This document shows, in pieces, positions 13,366 to 22,900 of a DNA stretch of 64,000 bases (the stretch's first letter is position 1; the number at the start of each line of letters is the position of its first letter). Position numbers and translations under genes: made by a program. This stretch comes from Deltaproteobacteria bacterium (GTDB lineage Bacteria > Myxococcota_A > Polyangia > Polyangiales > Polyangiaceae). The stretch lies in the NCBI GenBank assembly GCA_016875405.1, contig VGRJ01000014.1:1-64000 (forward strand). The letters run 5' to 3'. The notes beneath the pieces are model-generated. The model did not search any database, had not been told where the DNA came from, and saw only the letters and a list, made by a program, of their open reading frames with translations.

Positions 13366-15192
13366 ATGTCCAGCCCGCTCCGAGCTTCGACGCTCGCCCT
13401 TGGCCTCCTCGGAACCTTCGCCTGCGGCAGCGAGGGGGCGAGCTTGCCGGTCGACACCGTGTCCTCGACGACGGCCAACGGCGGCGCAGGCGGTGTCTCG
13501 GTCGCGAGCGCGGGCGGCGCGGCGAACGCCGGTGGCTTCGGCGGGATGCCCGCGACGGGCAGCGGCGGGGCCGGAGGCGTCGGGGGTGGCAGCGGGGGCT
13601 CCATGCCCGACGTGCTGTCGCATCTCTCGCTCGCCATGCGCACAGGCAGCGGCCCGAACGACGGCACCGACAAGAACGAGCTCGCTCTCTGCCTGACGTC
13701 CACCGATTGCTTTCCGCTGAACGTCGCGGACGTGAACGACTTTCGAGTCGGCGAGCTCGATGTCTACCACTTCGACGACGTAGACCTCCCGCTCGCCGCG
13801 ATCGACCGCGTCGAGCTGCGCAGCCAAAACGGCACCGACCGCTATCGCCCGGCCTGCCTCGAGATCCAGTTCGACGGCAAGCCCGTGTACTGCGAGGACG
13901 GGCTCGACGTCGCGCTCGGCAGCGAGGGCGGGATCGAGGTCGAGAGCTACCTCGACCCGCTCGGCCTGCACCTCGCGTGCGTCACCTGTTACCCCGAGCC
14001 GGTGACGCACGGGCCGCTGGTCGGCGCCGTCACCCCCACAAGCGCGCGCGTGATGGTGCGCGCCGACGCGACTCGGAAGCTGAACCTTCGCTTGAAGAAA
14101 AAGGGCGCCGCAGGTCAGGCCGCGATCGTGGCGACGGAGCTGCCGTCGCCGCACACCGACTTCACCGCCCATTTCGACCTCGCCGGGCTCGAGGCCGGCA
14201 CGGCGTACGAGCTGTCGCTCGACGTCGACGGCGTGCCCTCGACGAAGGGGACGGGCTCGTTCGTGACCCCCTCCCCCGCGGCGACGCACCCGCCGCTGCG
14301 CCTCGCCTTCGGATCATGCGCGCGCCTCTGGGACCAGCCGATCTTCGACTCGATCGCCGCCGTCACGCCCGACCTCTTCCTGTTCGTCGGTGACAACCAC
14401 TACGGCAACACCCCCGACGTCGGCGGCCTGCGCTGGAACTATCGCCGCGCCCTCGAGGTGCCCGAGCGCGCCGCCCTGCTCGCGACGACGCCGACGCTCG
14501 CGGTGTGGGATGACCACGACTACGTCGGCAACAACACCCTCGGCTCGAGCCCCGGCAAGGAGAACGCGCTGCGGGTCTTCAAGGAGTACTGGGCCAACGC
14601 GACGTACGGCGTCGCCGGAACGCCGGGCGTGTTCTCGACCTACCGCTGGGGCGACGTCGAGCTCTTCCTGCTCGACGATCGCTACTACCGAAGCCCCGAG
14701 AGCGATCCGAAGGGCACGATGCTGGGAAGCGGCCAAACGAAGTGGCTCGAGGATGCACTCCTCGCCTCGACGGCGACCTTCAAGCTGCTCGTCACGGGCT
14801 CGATGTGGAGCGCGCATGGCGGCGAGACGTGGGCCGACTTCCCGGGTGCACGGACCGCGCTCCTCGACCTCATCCGCGACAAGGCGATCGGGGGGGTGGT
14901 GCTGCTCGCCGGCGACGTGCACCGCTCGGAGCTGCGCAAGCTGCGACGCAAGGCAGCGGGCGCCTACGACCTGCCGGAGATCGTCTCGTCGGCGCTCGCG
15001 AATCCTGGCGGCACCTGCCCCGCCTCGAGCGAGCCCGACGCGCAGACGGTGGCCTGCTTCGATGCGGGCGATCACTTTGCCACGCTCGACTTCGACACGA
15101 AGGCGGCCGACCCGAAGCTGACCGCGCGCCTCCGCGACGTGAAGGGCGCGACGCTCGCGACCATGGTGGTGCTCCGGTCGTCGCTGAAGTGA
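13366..15192 (+). CDS. PhoD-like phosphatase lipoprotein with PLAT-like N-terminal domain
   Basis: 608 aa. Lipobox TFAC (Cys20), Gly/Ala/Ser linker to about residue 80. Residues about 85-195 (GTDKNELALCLTS, DVYHFDDVDLPLAAIDRVEL) resemble a PLAT/LH2 beta-sandwich, which binds lipid or protein. A fibronectin-like PhoD N-domain follows (GPLVGAVTPTSARVMVRAD). The metallophosphatase part carries LRLAFGSCARLWDQP, LFLFVGDNHYG, VWDDHDYVGNN, LDDRYYRSP and LLAGDVHRSEL, the metal ligands of PhoD enzymes. Predicted surface alkaline phosphatase/phosphodiesterase. A TAGACT element 7 nt before the ATG suggests a leaderless mRNA. The PLAT assignment is by pattern only. Confidence 0.85.
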   Translation: MSSPLRASTLALGLLGTFACGSEGASLPVDTVSSTTANGGAGGVSVASAGGAANAGGFGGMPATGSGGAGGVGGGSGGSMPDVLSHLSLAMRTGSGPNDGTDKNELALCLTSTDCFPLNVADVNDFRVGELDVYHFDDVDLPLAAIDRVELRSQNGTDRYRPACLEIQFDGKPVYCEDGLDVALGSEGGIEVESYLDPLGLHLACVTCYPEPVTHGPLVGAVTPTSARVMVRADATRKLNLRLKKKGAAGQAAIVATELPSPHTDFTAHFDLAGLEAGTAYELSLDVDGVPSTKGTGSFVTPSPAATHPPLRLAFGSCARLWDQPIFDSIAAVTPDLFLFVGDNHYGNTPDVGGLRWNYRRALEVPERAALLATTPTLAVWDDHDYVGNNTLGSSPGKENALRVFKEYWANATYGVAGTPGVFSTYRWGDVELFLLDDRYYRSPESDPKGTMLGSGQTKWLEDALLASTATFKLLVTGSMWSAHGGETWADFPGARTALLDLIRDKAIGGVVLLAGDVHRSELRKLRRKAAGAYDLPEIVSSALANPGGTCPASSEPDAQTVACFDAGDHFATLDFDTKAADPKLTARLRDVKGATLATMVVLRSSLK

Positions 15193-15240
15193 GCGCCGCG
15201 CGGGCGGGCTGACACGTCGGCCAAGGAGACGGAACGGTTC

Positions 15241-15268
15241 TTGACGAATCCAATCCGTACAGGATAAT
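15241..15268 (+). promoter_or_regulatory. sigma-70-type promoter of the redoxin lipoprotein gene
   Basis: -35 TTGACG (15241-15246), 16-bp spacer, -10 GATAAT (15263-15268): 5/6 match at both hexamers. The start would be near 15275, giving a leader of about 50 nt that contains a small hairpin CGGCC-GGTT-GGCCG. Confidence 0.65.
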
Positions 15269-15325
15269 CCTGGCCGCAAGCATCGGCCGGTTGGCCGGTT
15301 TGCAGTTTGACGGCGGAGGCATTTG

Positions 15326-16231
15326 ATGAGGAGCGACCGTTTCATCGCCGGGTTCGCGGTTGGGCTTGCGGGCCTCGTCGCCGTCGCCTGCAACGACATC
15401 ACGGGCGCCTCGAGCATCGAGCTCGACTCCGAGTTCAGCGGATCCAGCGGCAACGGCTGGGGCGGCGCAAGCGGCGTGACGAGCGGCGGCCCCGCGACCA
15501 CCGGCGGCACAGACGAGGGCGCGGGCACCAGCGTCACGGCCACCGTGACCACCGGCGTCGCGAGCGGCGCTGGCCCGACCTCGGTGTCGTCGTCTTCGGC
15601 AAGCAGCGTGTCATCGAGCGTGGCATCGAGCGTGGCGTCGAGCGTGGCGTCGAGCGTGGCGTCGAGCGTGGCGTCGAGCGTGGCGTCGACGGCGGCGAGC
15701 ACGGGCAGCGGCGGACCGGTCTCGTGGCCGCAAGGCCCCTACGGGGTGAAGGTCGGCAAGGTGGTGCCCGAGAACCTGACCTGGGAGGGCTACCCCGACG
15801 GCAACGGCCCCGCGCAGACCCTCGCGATCAAGGACTGGTTCGACCCCGACGGCTCGAAGGGGATCCACGCGATCCTGGTCATCACCTCGCAGTTCGGCTG
15901 CGGCCCGTGCAGCCAGGAGGCGAAGTACCTCCAATCCCACATCGACGAGTGGCAGGCTCAGGGCCTCAACGTGAAGGTGCTCACGCTGATCATCGACGAT
16001 CCTTACGGTGGTTACCCGAACCTGGCCGCAGCCGGGAAGTGGAAGACGCAGTACGGCCTCACCGAGATCGCGGTCGGCGCCGATCCGGACTACGCGTTCG
16101 CCGCGAGCTCGTCGTTCGCGACGCCGCAACAGACCGTGGTCAACCCGCGCACCATGAAGGTCCTCTCGGTTCACGAGGGCTACGACGGCGACTACACGAA
16201 GGTCGAGAACCTCGCCATCTCGAACAAGTGA
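15326..16231 (+). CDS. redoxin / thioredoxin-fold lipoprotein
   Basis: 301 aa from ATG 15326; GGAGG at 15315-15319 is 6 nt upstream, which favours it over the TTG at 15323 used in the track. Lipobox VAVAC (Cys22), then about 110 residues of Gly/Ser/Thr/Val/Ala linker containing a tandem repeat, then a thioredoxin-like domain. The domain has ILVITSQFGCGPCSQEAKYLQ (CGPC-type active site with the extra context C-G-C-G-P-C) and a C-terminal VVNPRTMKVLSVHEGY in place of the usual cis-Pro strand. Probably a membrane-tethered disulfide reductase or peroxiredoxin-like protein. Followed by tadA after 67 bp. Confidence 0.82.
   Translation: MRSDRFIAGFAVGLAGLVAVACNDITGASSIELDSEFSGSSGNGWGGASGVTSGGPATTGGTDEGAGTSVTATVTTGVASGAGPTSVSSSSASSVSSSVASSVASSVASSVASSVASSVASTAASTGSGGPVSWPQGPYGVKVGKVVPENLTWEGYPDGNGPAQTLAIKDWFDPDGSKGIHAILVITSQFGCGPCSQEAKYLQSHIDEWQAQGLNVKVLTLIIDDPYGGYPNLAAAGKWKTQYGLTEIAVGADPDYAFAASSSFATPQQTVVNPRTMKVLSVHEGYDGDYTKVENLAISNK
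15609..15692 (+). repeat. 12-bp tandem repeat, about 7 units, in frame
   Basis: Units of TGGCGTCGAGCG (first copies TGTCATCGAGCG and TGGCATCGAGCG, last TGGCGTCGACGG) encode Ser-Ser-Val-Ala repeats in the linker of the redoxin lipoprotein. Because the unit is a multiple of three, slippage would change linker length without a frameshift. Confidence 0.9.
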
Positions 16232-16298
16232 CGGCGCGCGCGACGCGCCGAGTCACGCCCCCTTCACCTCGCGCGCACGAGCCCCTACGCTGACGAGC

Positions 16299-16757
16299 GT
16301 GAACGATGAAGCGGCGATGCGGCTCGCGCTCGAGGAAGCCGCGCGCGCAGCGGCCGCGGGCGATGTCCCGATCGGCGCGGTGATCCTTGGGCCCGACGGC
16401 GAGGTCGTGGCGCGCGGTCACAACCGCCGCGAAGCGCGGGGCGACGCGACGGCGCACGCCGAGATCGAGGCGCTCCGGGAGGCCTCCGAGCGAACGCAGC
16501 GCTGGCGGCTCGAGCGACACACCTTGGTCGTGACCCTCGAGCCGTGCGTGATGTGCGCGGGGGCCCTGGTCAACGCGCGCATCGGGAGGCTCGTGTACGG
16601 CTGCCACGACGAGAAGGCGGGTGCGGTGTCGTCGCTCTTCGTCCTCGGCCACGACCCGCGGCTGAACCACCGCTTCCCCGTGACGACGGGCGTGCTCGCC
16701 AGCGAGTGCAGCGACGTGCTGCGGGCGTTCTTCGCCGAGCGTCGAGCGCGCCGCTGA
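16299..16757 (+). CDS. tadA: tRNA-specific adenosine deaminase
   Basis: 152 aa, GTG start. Cytidine-deaminase fold with the zinc motif HAEIEALREA (His ligand and catalytic Glu) and PCVMCAGA (two Cys ligands), plus the TadA-type RIGRLVYGCHDEKAGA and the ending LRAFFAERRARR. It converts A34 to inosine in tRNA-Arg(ACG), which is encoded in this same window. A TACGCT element ends 7 nt before the GTG, so the mRNA may be leaderless. No obvious ribosome-binding site, in line with that. Confidence 0.95.
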   Translation: MNDEAAMRLALEEAARAAAAGDVPIGAVILGPDGEVVARGHNRREARGDATAHAEIEALREASERTQRWRLERHTLVVTLEPCVMCAGALVNARIGRLVYGCHDEKAGAVSSLFVLGHDPRLNHRFPVTTGVLASECSDVLRAFFAERRARR

Positions 16758-16767
16758 GCCCCGGCCG

Positions 16768-17388
16768 TCAGTGCGTGCGACCTGGGCGTGGCCGCGCCCG
16801 CAAGAGCGCCACGATCACGAGCGCGCCTGCGACGAGACCTACGGCGACCGCGCCGCGCGGTGAGTCGGCGGCAGCGAGCGCGAGCCTCAAGAGCGGACCA
16901 GGCGAAGGCGCGCCGACGAACGCGGCCTCGACCGTGGAGGCCGCCGCCGCCCCGTCACACCCCGAGCGAGCCGAGCCGTCGCCCTCGGGCTCGACGCACA
17001 CCGCGCTGCAGACGAGCAGGTCCGCCTCATCTCCGACGAAGCCGAGGACGTGCCGACCGCTCGCGCGGAGCCCCGGCCCGGCCCCTGTGAACCCTTGCTC
17101 CATCGGTCGACCGTCACGCACTTGCCCTGGGGTGAGCGTCGCGAGGCTCGCCCCCGCGCGGACCTTCGCCGACGCCGCATCGAGGACCGTCGCCTCGAGG
17201 CCGGGCACCCAAAAGGTCGTCGGCGCGACCACGCAGGCAACCGTGGTGTGGACCTCGCGCAGCGCGAACGCGCGGTGCAGCACGACGCGGGCCCCGGCCA
17301 TCCCGCCGAGGTCGAGCGCGCGCGGCAACGCCTCCTCCGCCCCGTCGAGCGTCACCTGGACGCGGACCTCCGGGGCGTCGAACCTCAC
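16768..17388 (-). CDS. hypothetical protein with C-terminal membrane helix
   Basis: 206 aa. The ATG overlaps the stop of merR (ATGA). The N-terminal half is beta-rich with no signal peptide ([16 protein letters not shown]). One C-terminal hydrophobic helix ([24 protein letters not shown]) is followed by Arg residues, as in a tail-anchored protein or the E3-like membrane protein family. There are three Cys in [14 protein letters not shown] and RSGCDG. I do not recognise the family. Third gene of the ihfA-merR operon. Confidence 0.6.
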   Translation of the reverse strand: MRFDAPEVRVQVTLDGAEEALPRALDLGGMAGARVVLHRAFALREVHTTVACVVAPTTFWVPGLEATVLDAASAKVRAGASLATLTPGQVRDGRPMEQGFTGAGPGLRASGRHVLGFVGDEADLLVCSAVCVEPEGDGSARSGCDGAAAASTVEAAFVGAPSPGPLLRLALAAADSPRGAVAVGLVAGALVIVALLRARPRPGRTH

Positions 17389-17759
17389 GTCGCGCCGGGA
17401 GACTCGAACGACGCGAGGGCGCTCGCGAGATCGTCGCGCAGCGCGAGCAGCCCCGCGCGCAAGCTGCGGATCTCTCGGTAGGTCGGATCGGCCTCGTCGA
17501 GCGGCTCGACGCCCTCGCCCCTCAGCTTTCGCTTCGCGCCCGCGATGGTGTAGCGGTGGCCGTAGAGCAGCTCCTTCACCTTGAGGAGCGTCTCGACGTC
17601 GCGTCGCGAGTAGACCCGCTGCCCCTTGCGCGATTTCTCGGGCCTAATCGAGCGAAACTCCGTCTCCCAGTAGCGCAGGACATGCGGCTCGACGCCGACG
17701 ATCTCCGAGACCTCTCCGATCCGGAAGTAGAGTTTGTCGGGCAGCTGAGGGCGGCTCAC
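17385..17759 (-). CDS. MerR-family transcriptional regulator
   Basis: 124 aa. N-terminal winged helix-turn-helix: [48 protein letters not shown], matching the MerR group that usually follows ihfA in proteobacteria. The C-terminus is a short helical segment with no Cys-based effector motif, so a metal or oxidative ligand is not indicated. 20 bp after ihfA, ATGA overlap with the next gene. Confidence 0.9.
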   Translation of the reverse strand: MSRPQLPDKLYFRIGEVSEIVGVEPHVLRYWETEFRSIRPEKSRKGQRVYSRRDVETLLKVKELLYGHRYTIAGAKRKLRGEGVEPLDEADPTYREIRSLRAGLLALRDDLASALASFESPGAT

Positions 17760-17779
17760 GCGGCTACGATGTCCGTCGG

Positions 17780-18121
17780 TCAGGCCCGCTTGGTCGGGGC
17801 CTCGGCCTCGGCGCTCTCCGGGTTTAGGTCTTCCTTGAGGAGCTGGCTCGGCTTGAACGTGAGCACGCGCCGCGAGGTGATGACGATCGGATCGCCGGTC
17901 TGCGGGTTGCGGCCCTGGCGCTCGCGCTTGTCACGAAGGACGAAGTTCCCGAAGCCGGATATCTTGATCGTCTCGCCACGACCGAGCGTCTCCTTCATCA
18001 GCTCGAAGACCTGGTCCACGAGATCCGCGGCCTCTTTCTTCGAGAAGCCGCCGAGCTGGCCGTAGACCGCCTGAACGAGCTCGAACTTCGTGGTCCGCTT
18101 GTCCTTGGTAGACTCCGTCAT
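17780..18121 (-). CDS. ihfA: integration host factor subunit alpha
   Basis: 113 aa. HU/IHF DNA-bending fold: [41 protein letters not shown], and the DNA-inserting beta-arm with [10 protein letters not shown], then [17 protein letters not shown] ribosome-binding site lies 6 nt before the ATG. The C-terminal tail ([14 protein letters not shown]) is about 10 residues longer than in E. coli IhfA. The ihfA-merR order is conserved in many delta- and gamma-proteobacteria, which supports alpha rather than beta subunit or HU. The pheST genes often found upstream are not here. Confidence 0.9.
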   Translation of the reverse strand: MTESTKDKRTTKFELVQAVYGQLGGFSKKEAADLVDQVFELMKETLGRGETIKISGFGNFVLRDKRERQGRNPQTGDPIVITSRRVLTFKPSQLLKEDLNPESAEAEAPTKRA

Positions 18122-18229
18122 GGTGCCCTCCCGCCGACGGCGAAGAATGCCAGCAAGCCCGTCCGAGGTCCAGACGCAACGAACCGCGGCTCACCGGGAG
18201 GCCGGGAGCCGCGTCGCGGTGAGCGGCCG

Positions 18230-19795
18230 TCAGGCGGCGAGCTCTTCGTCGGTCGAAGCGAGCGTGCCCTTGTTGCTCGGGCGGATGCCGGAGTGCGCCA
18301 TGTCGAGGGCCTCGTCGACCTCCTCGGAGGGCGCCGCCACCGGAGCAGGCTTCCGGCCAAGGTGGTCGGTGATCACCAGAATCGCGATGTGGGCGTAGCC
18401 CAGCGTGAAGAGCGACACGAAGGGGAACACGAACCAGTGCCCCATCACCAGCGACATCACGGCGCTCGTCGCCGAGACGAGCGCGAGGCCGAGCTCTCCG
18501 AGCGGGAGGCTCGACATGGCCTTGTAGCGGCCGCGGCTGTTGCCATGCTTCGGCGTTCGCACGAACTCGCCGCCGCCCGAGCGCAGCCCGTCGTTCACCG
18601 CCAGGGTGAGGTGCGGCGCGAGGCCCGCGCCGAGCGCGATCAGCGCCGGAAGGAGCTTGATGGCGCCGAGCCGCGAGCGGCCCTGCGAGGCCTCGGCAAG
18701 CATGTAGAACGACGCGAGCGAGCCGACCGGCGCCATGCACATCGGCAGGTCGATGAGCAGCATGATCTTCCAGTTCGTCGCCTCGACCGTAAGGAGGATG
18801 GGGAGGAGCAGCAGGCTCAGCATCACCATCAGCGGGTACGCGAAGTGCGGCGTCATGTGGAAGAGCGCCTCCAACCGCTGCGAGAGCGTGAGCCCGCTGT
18901 CCTTCGAGACCACGCGACCGAGCAACTTGCGCGCGGTCTGAACGGTGCCCTTCGCCCAGCGGTGCTGCTGCGCGCGCAGGGCGGCGATGTCCTCGGGCAG
19001 CTCCGCCGGCGAGACGACGTCGGGGCGGTAGATGAAGCGCCAACCGCGGAGCTGCGCGCGGTAAGAGAGATCAAGGTCCTCGGTGAGCGTGTCGTGCTGC
19101 CAGCCGCCCGCGTCCGCGATGGCCACGCGACGCCACATGCCCCCAGTGCCCGAGAAGTTGAAGAGCAGCCCGGCGCCAAAACGCGCGCGGTTCTCGACCA
19201 TGTGGTGCCCATCGAGCATGAGCGCCTGGATCTTCGTGAGCAGCGACGCGTCGCGGTTCAGGTGCGCCCAGCGAGCCTGAACGCAGCCGATCTTCGGGTC
19301 TTCGAAGTGGCCGACGATCGCGCGGACGAAGTCGGGGCTGCACACGAAGTCGGCGTCGAAGATCGCGATGAGGTCGCCCTTGGCGGTCTTGAGCCCGTTG
19401 TCGAGCGCGCCGGCCTTGTAGCCGACGCGATCGACGCGGTGGACGTATTCGGCGTCGAACCCGCGCTTGCGGAGCTTCTCGACCTCGTCGCGCGCGATGG
19501 CGACGGTCTCGTCGGTCGAGTCGTCGAGCACCTGAAGCTGCAAGCGATTTTTCGGGTAGTCCATCTTCGCAACCGACTCGAGGAGGCGAACGACGACGGT
19601 CGACTCGTTGAAGATTGGGAGCTGGATCGTCACCATCGGGAGCTCCGCGTCGGCGCGGCGAGGCGCGAGCTCGGGGACGCGCTCGATCACCCGGCGGTTC
19701 TTCCAGCACAGGTAGACGAGGTGGGCTCGATGGAGGCCATACGCCGAGAGGACGGCGAGGACCGAGAAATACATGACGCAGAGGATGATGCTCAT
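18230..19795 (-). CDS. family 2 glycosyltransferase, cellulose-synthase-like, membrane-bound
   Basis: 521 aa from ATG 19795 (MSIILCVMYFSVLAV); the track starts 7 codons earlier. One N-terminal helix, then a processive GT2 domain with TIQLPIFNE, QVLDDSTDET, IAIFDADFVCSPDF, TLTEDLDLSYRAQLRGW and QQHRWAKGT (D, DxD, TED, QxxRW signature), then about five C-terminal membrane helices. These enzymes polymerise or extend beta-linked glycans on the inner face of the membrane and export them. The product is unknown; beta-mannan or glucomannan-type synthases of the CslA group are similar. No BcsB- or BcsZ-like gene is next to it. Divergent from 19993 across about 200 bp without a clear promoter. Confidence 0.88.
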   Translation of the reverse strand: MSIILCVMYFSVLAVLSAYGLHRAHLVYLCWKNRRVIERVPELAPRRADAELPMVTIQLPIFNESTVVVRLLESVAKMDYPKNRLQLQVLDDSTDETVAIARDEVEKLRKRGFDAEYVHRVDRVGYKAGALDNGLKTAKGDLIAIFDADFVCSPDFVRAIVGHFEDPKIGCVQARWAHLNRDASLLTKIQALMLDGHHMVENRARFGAGLLFNFSGTGGMWRRVAIADAGGWQHDTLTEDLDLSYRAQLRGWRFIYRPDVVSPAELPEDIAALRAQQHRWAKGTVQTARKLLGRVVSKDSGLTLSQRLEALFHMTPHFAYPLMVMLSLLLLPILLTVEATNWKIMLLIDLPMCMAPVGSLASFYMLAEASQGRSRLGAIKLLPALIALGAGLAPHLTLAVNDGLRSGGGEFVRTPKHGNSRGRYKAMSSLPLGELGLALVSATSAVMSLVMGHWFVFPFVSLFTLGYAHIAILVITDHLGRKPAPVAAPSEEVDEALDMAHSGIRPSNKGTLASTDEELAA

Positions 19796-19992
19796 GGGCG
19801 GACGGAGTCGTACCATCCCCCACCCGAGCGATTGTCACGCACTTGTATTTCTTTGCACTCAGTCGTCGTCTATTCCCGTAGACTACCGAAAGCGTTGGGA
19901 TTTCGACGCACGAGGCGGCAGCGTCAGGGGGCCTCCGATGCCCCCCGGGACGCGCCACCGACGGGCCGCAAGACGGACACGAGGGAGACGAC

Positions 19993-22900
19993 ATGGCGAC
20001 GGTGCGAGTGTGGAAGCGAGTGGTCCTCGGAGCGCTGACGATCGGGCTTTCGGGGGCCGGCTGCGACGTCGGTCGCGCTCCGCTCGACTACGGTCGCACC
20101 CCCGACGGCGGAGGCTCCGTCGTGCGGTACGATCTCGGGGCCCGGCCGCTGCCCTCGATCCCGCTGCCGAACGACACCGCCACGTGGCCCGACCCGACGA
20201 GCCGGACGGGGCTGCGCGTGAACGCGAGCCTGATCGCTCCCACGAACCTCGAGACGCAGGCGCGCGAGCGCTTCAGCCAGATGGAGGGCTGGGGGACCTT
20301 CGCGCCCGTGACCGTCGGCTTCGACGTCGACCGCGACGCCGACGGGTACGCGGCTTACGCGGGCGCTGCGCTCGATCTCGACAACCTTCGAAAGCGTCAC
20401 CAGGGCGACGACTACGAGTTCGCGAACGACGCGGTCTACCTGGTGAATTTGAAGACCGGCTTGCCGATCCCACTCGACATGGGCAACGGCAACTTCGACT
20501 ACACGTTGAAGCAGCTCGACAAGTACTGGGCGAACGACCCGCGGAAGAGCGAACGCAACCTGCTCTTCGAGACCGTCGACGAGACCAACGGCGGCGCCGT
20601 GACGAGCTACGCCCCGGAGCACGACAGCGACTACGACGGTGTGCTCGACCGGCCGAACCTCGCGCGCGAAAACATCTGCCCGGGGCCCGACCCGATCTGC
20701 GACGCACCCGAGAGCGGGGAGCCGTACGCGAGCGCCGAGTGCCGCCAAAGGCGGCAGCTTCGCGACCGCTGCATCGCCGACAATCTCCTCGACTGGTACG
20801 AGCGCGAGACCGATACGTTGGTGCTCCGCCCGCTCATCCCGATGGATGAAATGACGCGCTACGCCGTCGTCGTCACCGACCGGACCGTCGACGGCCTCGG
20901 CAACCCCGTTCGCTCGCCATTTCCGCAGGTGTTTCACGCCGCGCAGCGCGTCGCCGCCACCGAGGTCGAGGCGGCGATCGACAACCCAAAGCTCGCGAAT
21001 TACTGGGGTGACGTCGCGGGCACCGGCCTCGGGCGCGTCTCGTTCCTCTGGTCGTTCACGACGCAGCCGACGGTCGACGATCTCAAGCGGCTCCGCGACG
21101 GGCTCTACGGGACAGGTCCGTTCGCGCGGTTCGCGACCTCGTACCCGCCCGTGCTCGAGCTCCAGCGCGCGGTCGGCTTGGTCGGCGGTCTCAACGAAGG
21201 GGCGACCGATCCGCCGAACTGGCAGACGAGCCCGCTCGGCGTCGACGCCCAGTGCCCCAAGAAGGCGGGCAACCTTTGGATCGTGAAATTCGACGATCTA
21301 CGCAGCACGCTGAAGAACATCCTCTCGCAGGGATTCGGGCTCGCCAGCGGACCGTCGCTCGATCTCCTCTTGCGACGGCTCTCGGCGATCGACCACATGG
21401 TGATCGGCACCTACAAGGTCCCCTTCCTGCTCGAAGGCGGCCCCAAGTCGACAGACCCGAACGCTGCCTTCCGCCTGAACTACCGCTCCGGCGAAGGCGA
21501 AGAGACGACCGACACGGTGCAGGTCTGGATGATGGTGCCGAAGGCGAGCGCGAAGCATCAGCAACCGTTCAACGTGAACCTGTATGGGCACGGCTACACC
21601 GGTAATTTCCTCGAACAGATCTTCTACGCGGGGAACATGGCCGAGCACGGCCTCGCCACGGCCGGCATCAACGCGATGGGCCATGGCATCAGCTTCAGCA
21701 AGAACGAGGAGACCGGCGCAGGCGCGCTGCTCGGCGGCGCTTGTTATCGACCGTTCCTGGACGCGCTCGGGCTCACGCGCGCGCGCGACCTCGACCGTGA
21801 CGGCGACCTCGACTCGGGAGGCGACTTCTGGTCGAGCTACCTCTTTCACACCCGCGACGGTGTTCGCCAGTCGGTGCTCGATCACATCCAGCTCGTGCGG
21901 ATCATGCGCGCCTTCGGGGGCACGGCGACGATGCAATGCCGGAACGACGGCGACGCCGAGAGCGCCGTCCGTCCGTGCGATTTCGATGGCGACGGGACGG
22001 GCGACGTCGCGGGAGACTTCGACGGCGACGGCGTAGCGGACCTCGGAGGGCCGGACGCGACTTACGGGACGTGGGGTGAATCGCTCGGTGGGATCTTGAG
22101 CGCGATCCACGGCGCCATCGACGCCTACGTCACGAGCGCGGTCCCAGGCTCGGGCGGCGGGGGGCTCGTCGACATCGGGGTACGCTCGTTTCAGGGCGGC
22201 GTCGTCGAGGCCGTGCTCTTGCGGTTGTGGGGACCGCTGCTCGTCAGCATCCCCGCCTCGTCTCGCCCGAAATGCTCGGCGACCTCCGCCAACGGGGACA
22301 ACTGCACGATGTGCGCGGAGGGCGAGCAAAGCGTCCGCTGGGTGTTGCCCAACGTGAACGGCACCGGCGAGGTCGAGGTCGAGTGCGTCGACCCCACGGC
22401 GATCGCCAACTCGACGGTGCTCGTCCAGAACCTCGACACGGGCGAGGTGCGCTGCACGAGCGTCGACGATGCCCAGCGGTTTCGCATCGGCCTCCCGACG
22501 AGCCGCGGCGATCGCGTGCTCGTGACGTTCTGGGACGGCAAGCATCAGGTCGACGACTACGAACATTGCATCCTGAAGACCCAGGACCTGCGCCACACGA
22601 TCGATGCGTGGGGTCTCGGTCGGCACCTCACCGGCGCGCAGAGCGGCGACGGCTCGGCGACCTGCACCGGGCAAGCGTGCACGAGCTTCGAGGGGGCCTT
22701 CTTCGAGGCGGGCTCGCCGCTCACGAGCCCCGGTGAAGGGCTCGGCCTGCGCCGTCAGTCGCCCTCGCTGCGCCGCTTCATCGGCCTCGCGCAGGCGGCC
22801 CTCGAGCCCGGCGACCCGGTGAGCTTCTCACCGTACTACGCGCTGAAATCGATGACCGATCCGTTCGGCGCGACGATCGCGCCCCACGCGATGCTGACGC

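Noticed and set aside
15609-15692. 12-bp repeats as a CRISPR array
   Set aside because: No spacers; repeats are contiguous and in frame inside a gene.
18293-20038. Long plus-strand ORF (581 aa) opposite the glycosyltransferase; likewise 6909-9014, 45298-47328 and 55424-57100
   Set aside because: Arg/Glu/His/Val-rich translations lying antisense to genes with clear motifs; typical shadow frames in high-GC DNA.
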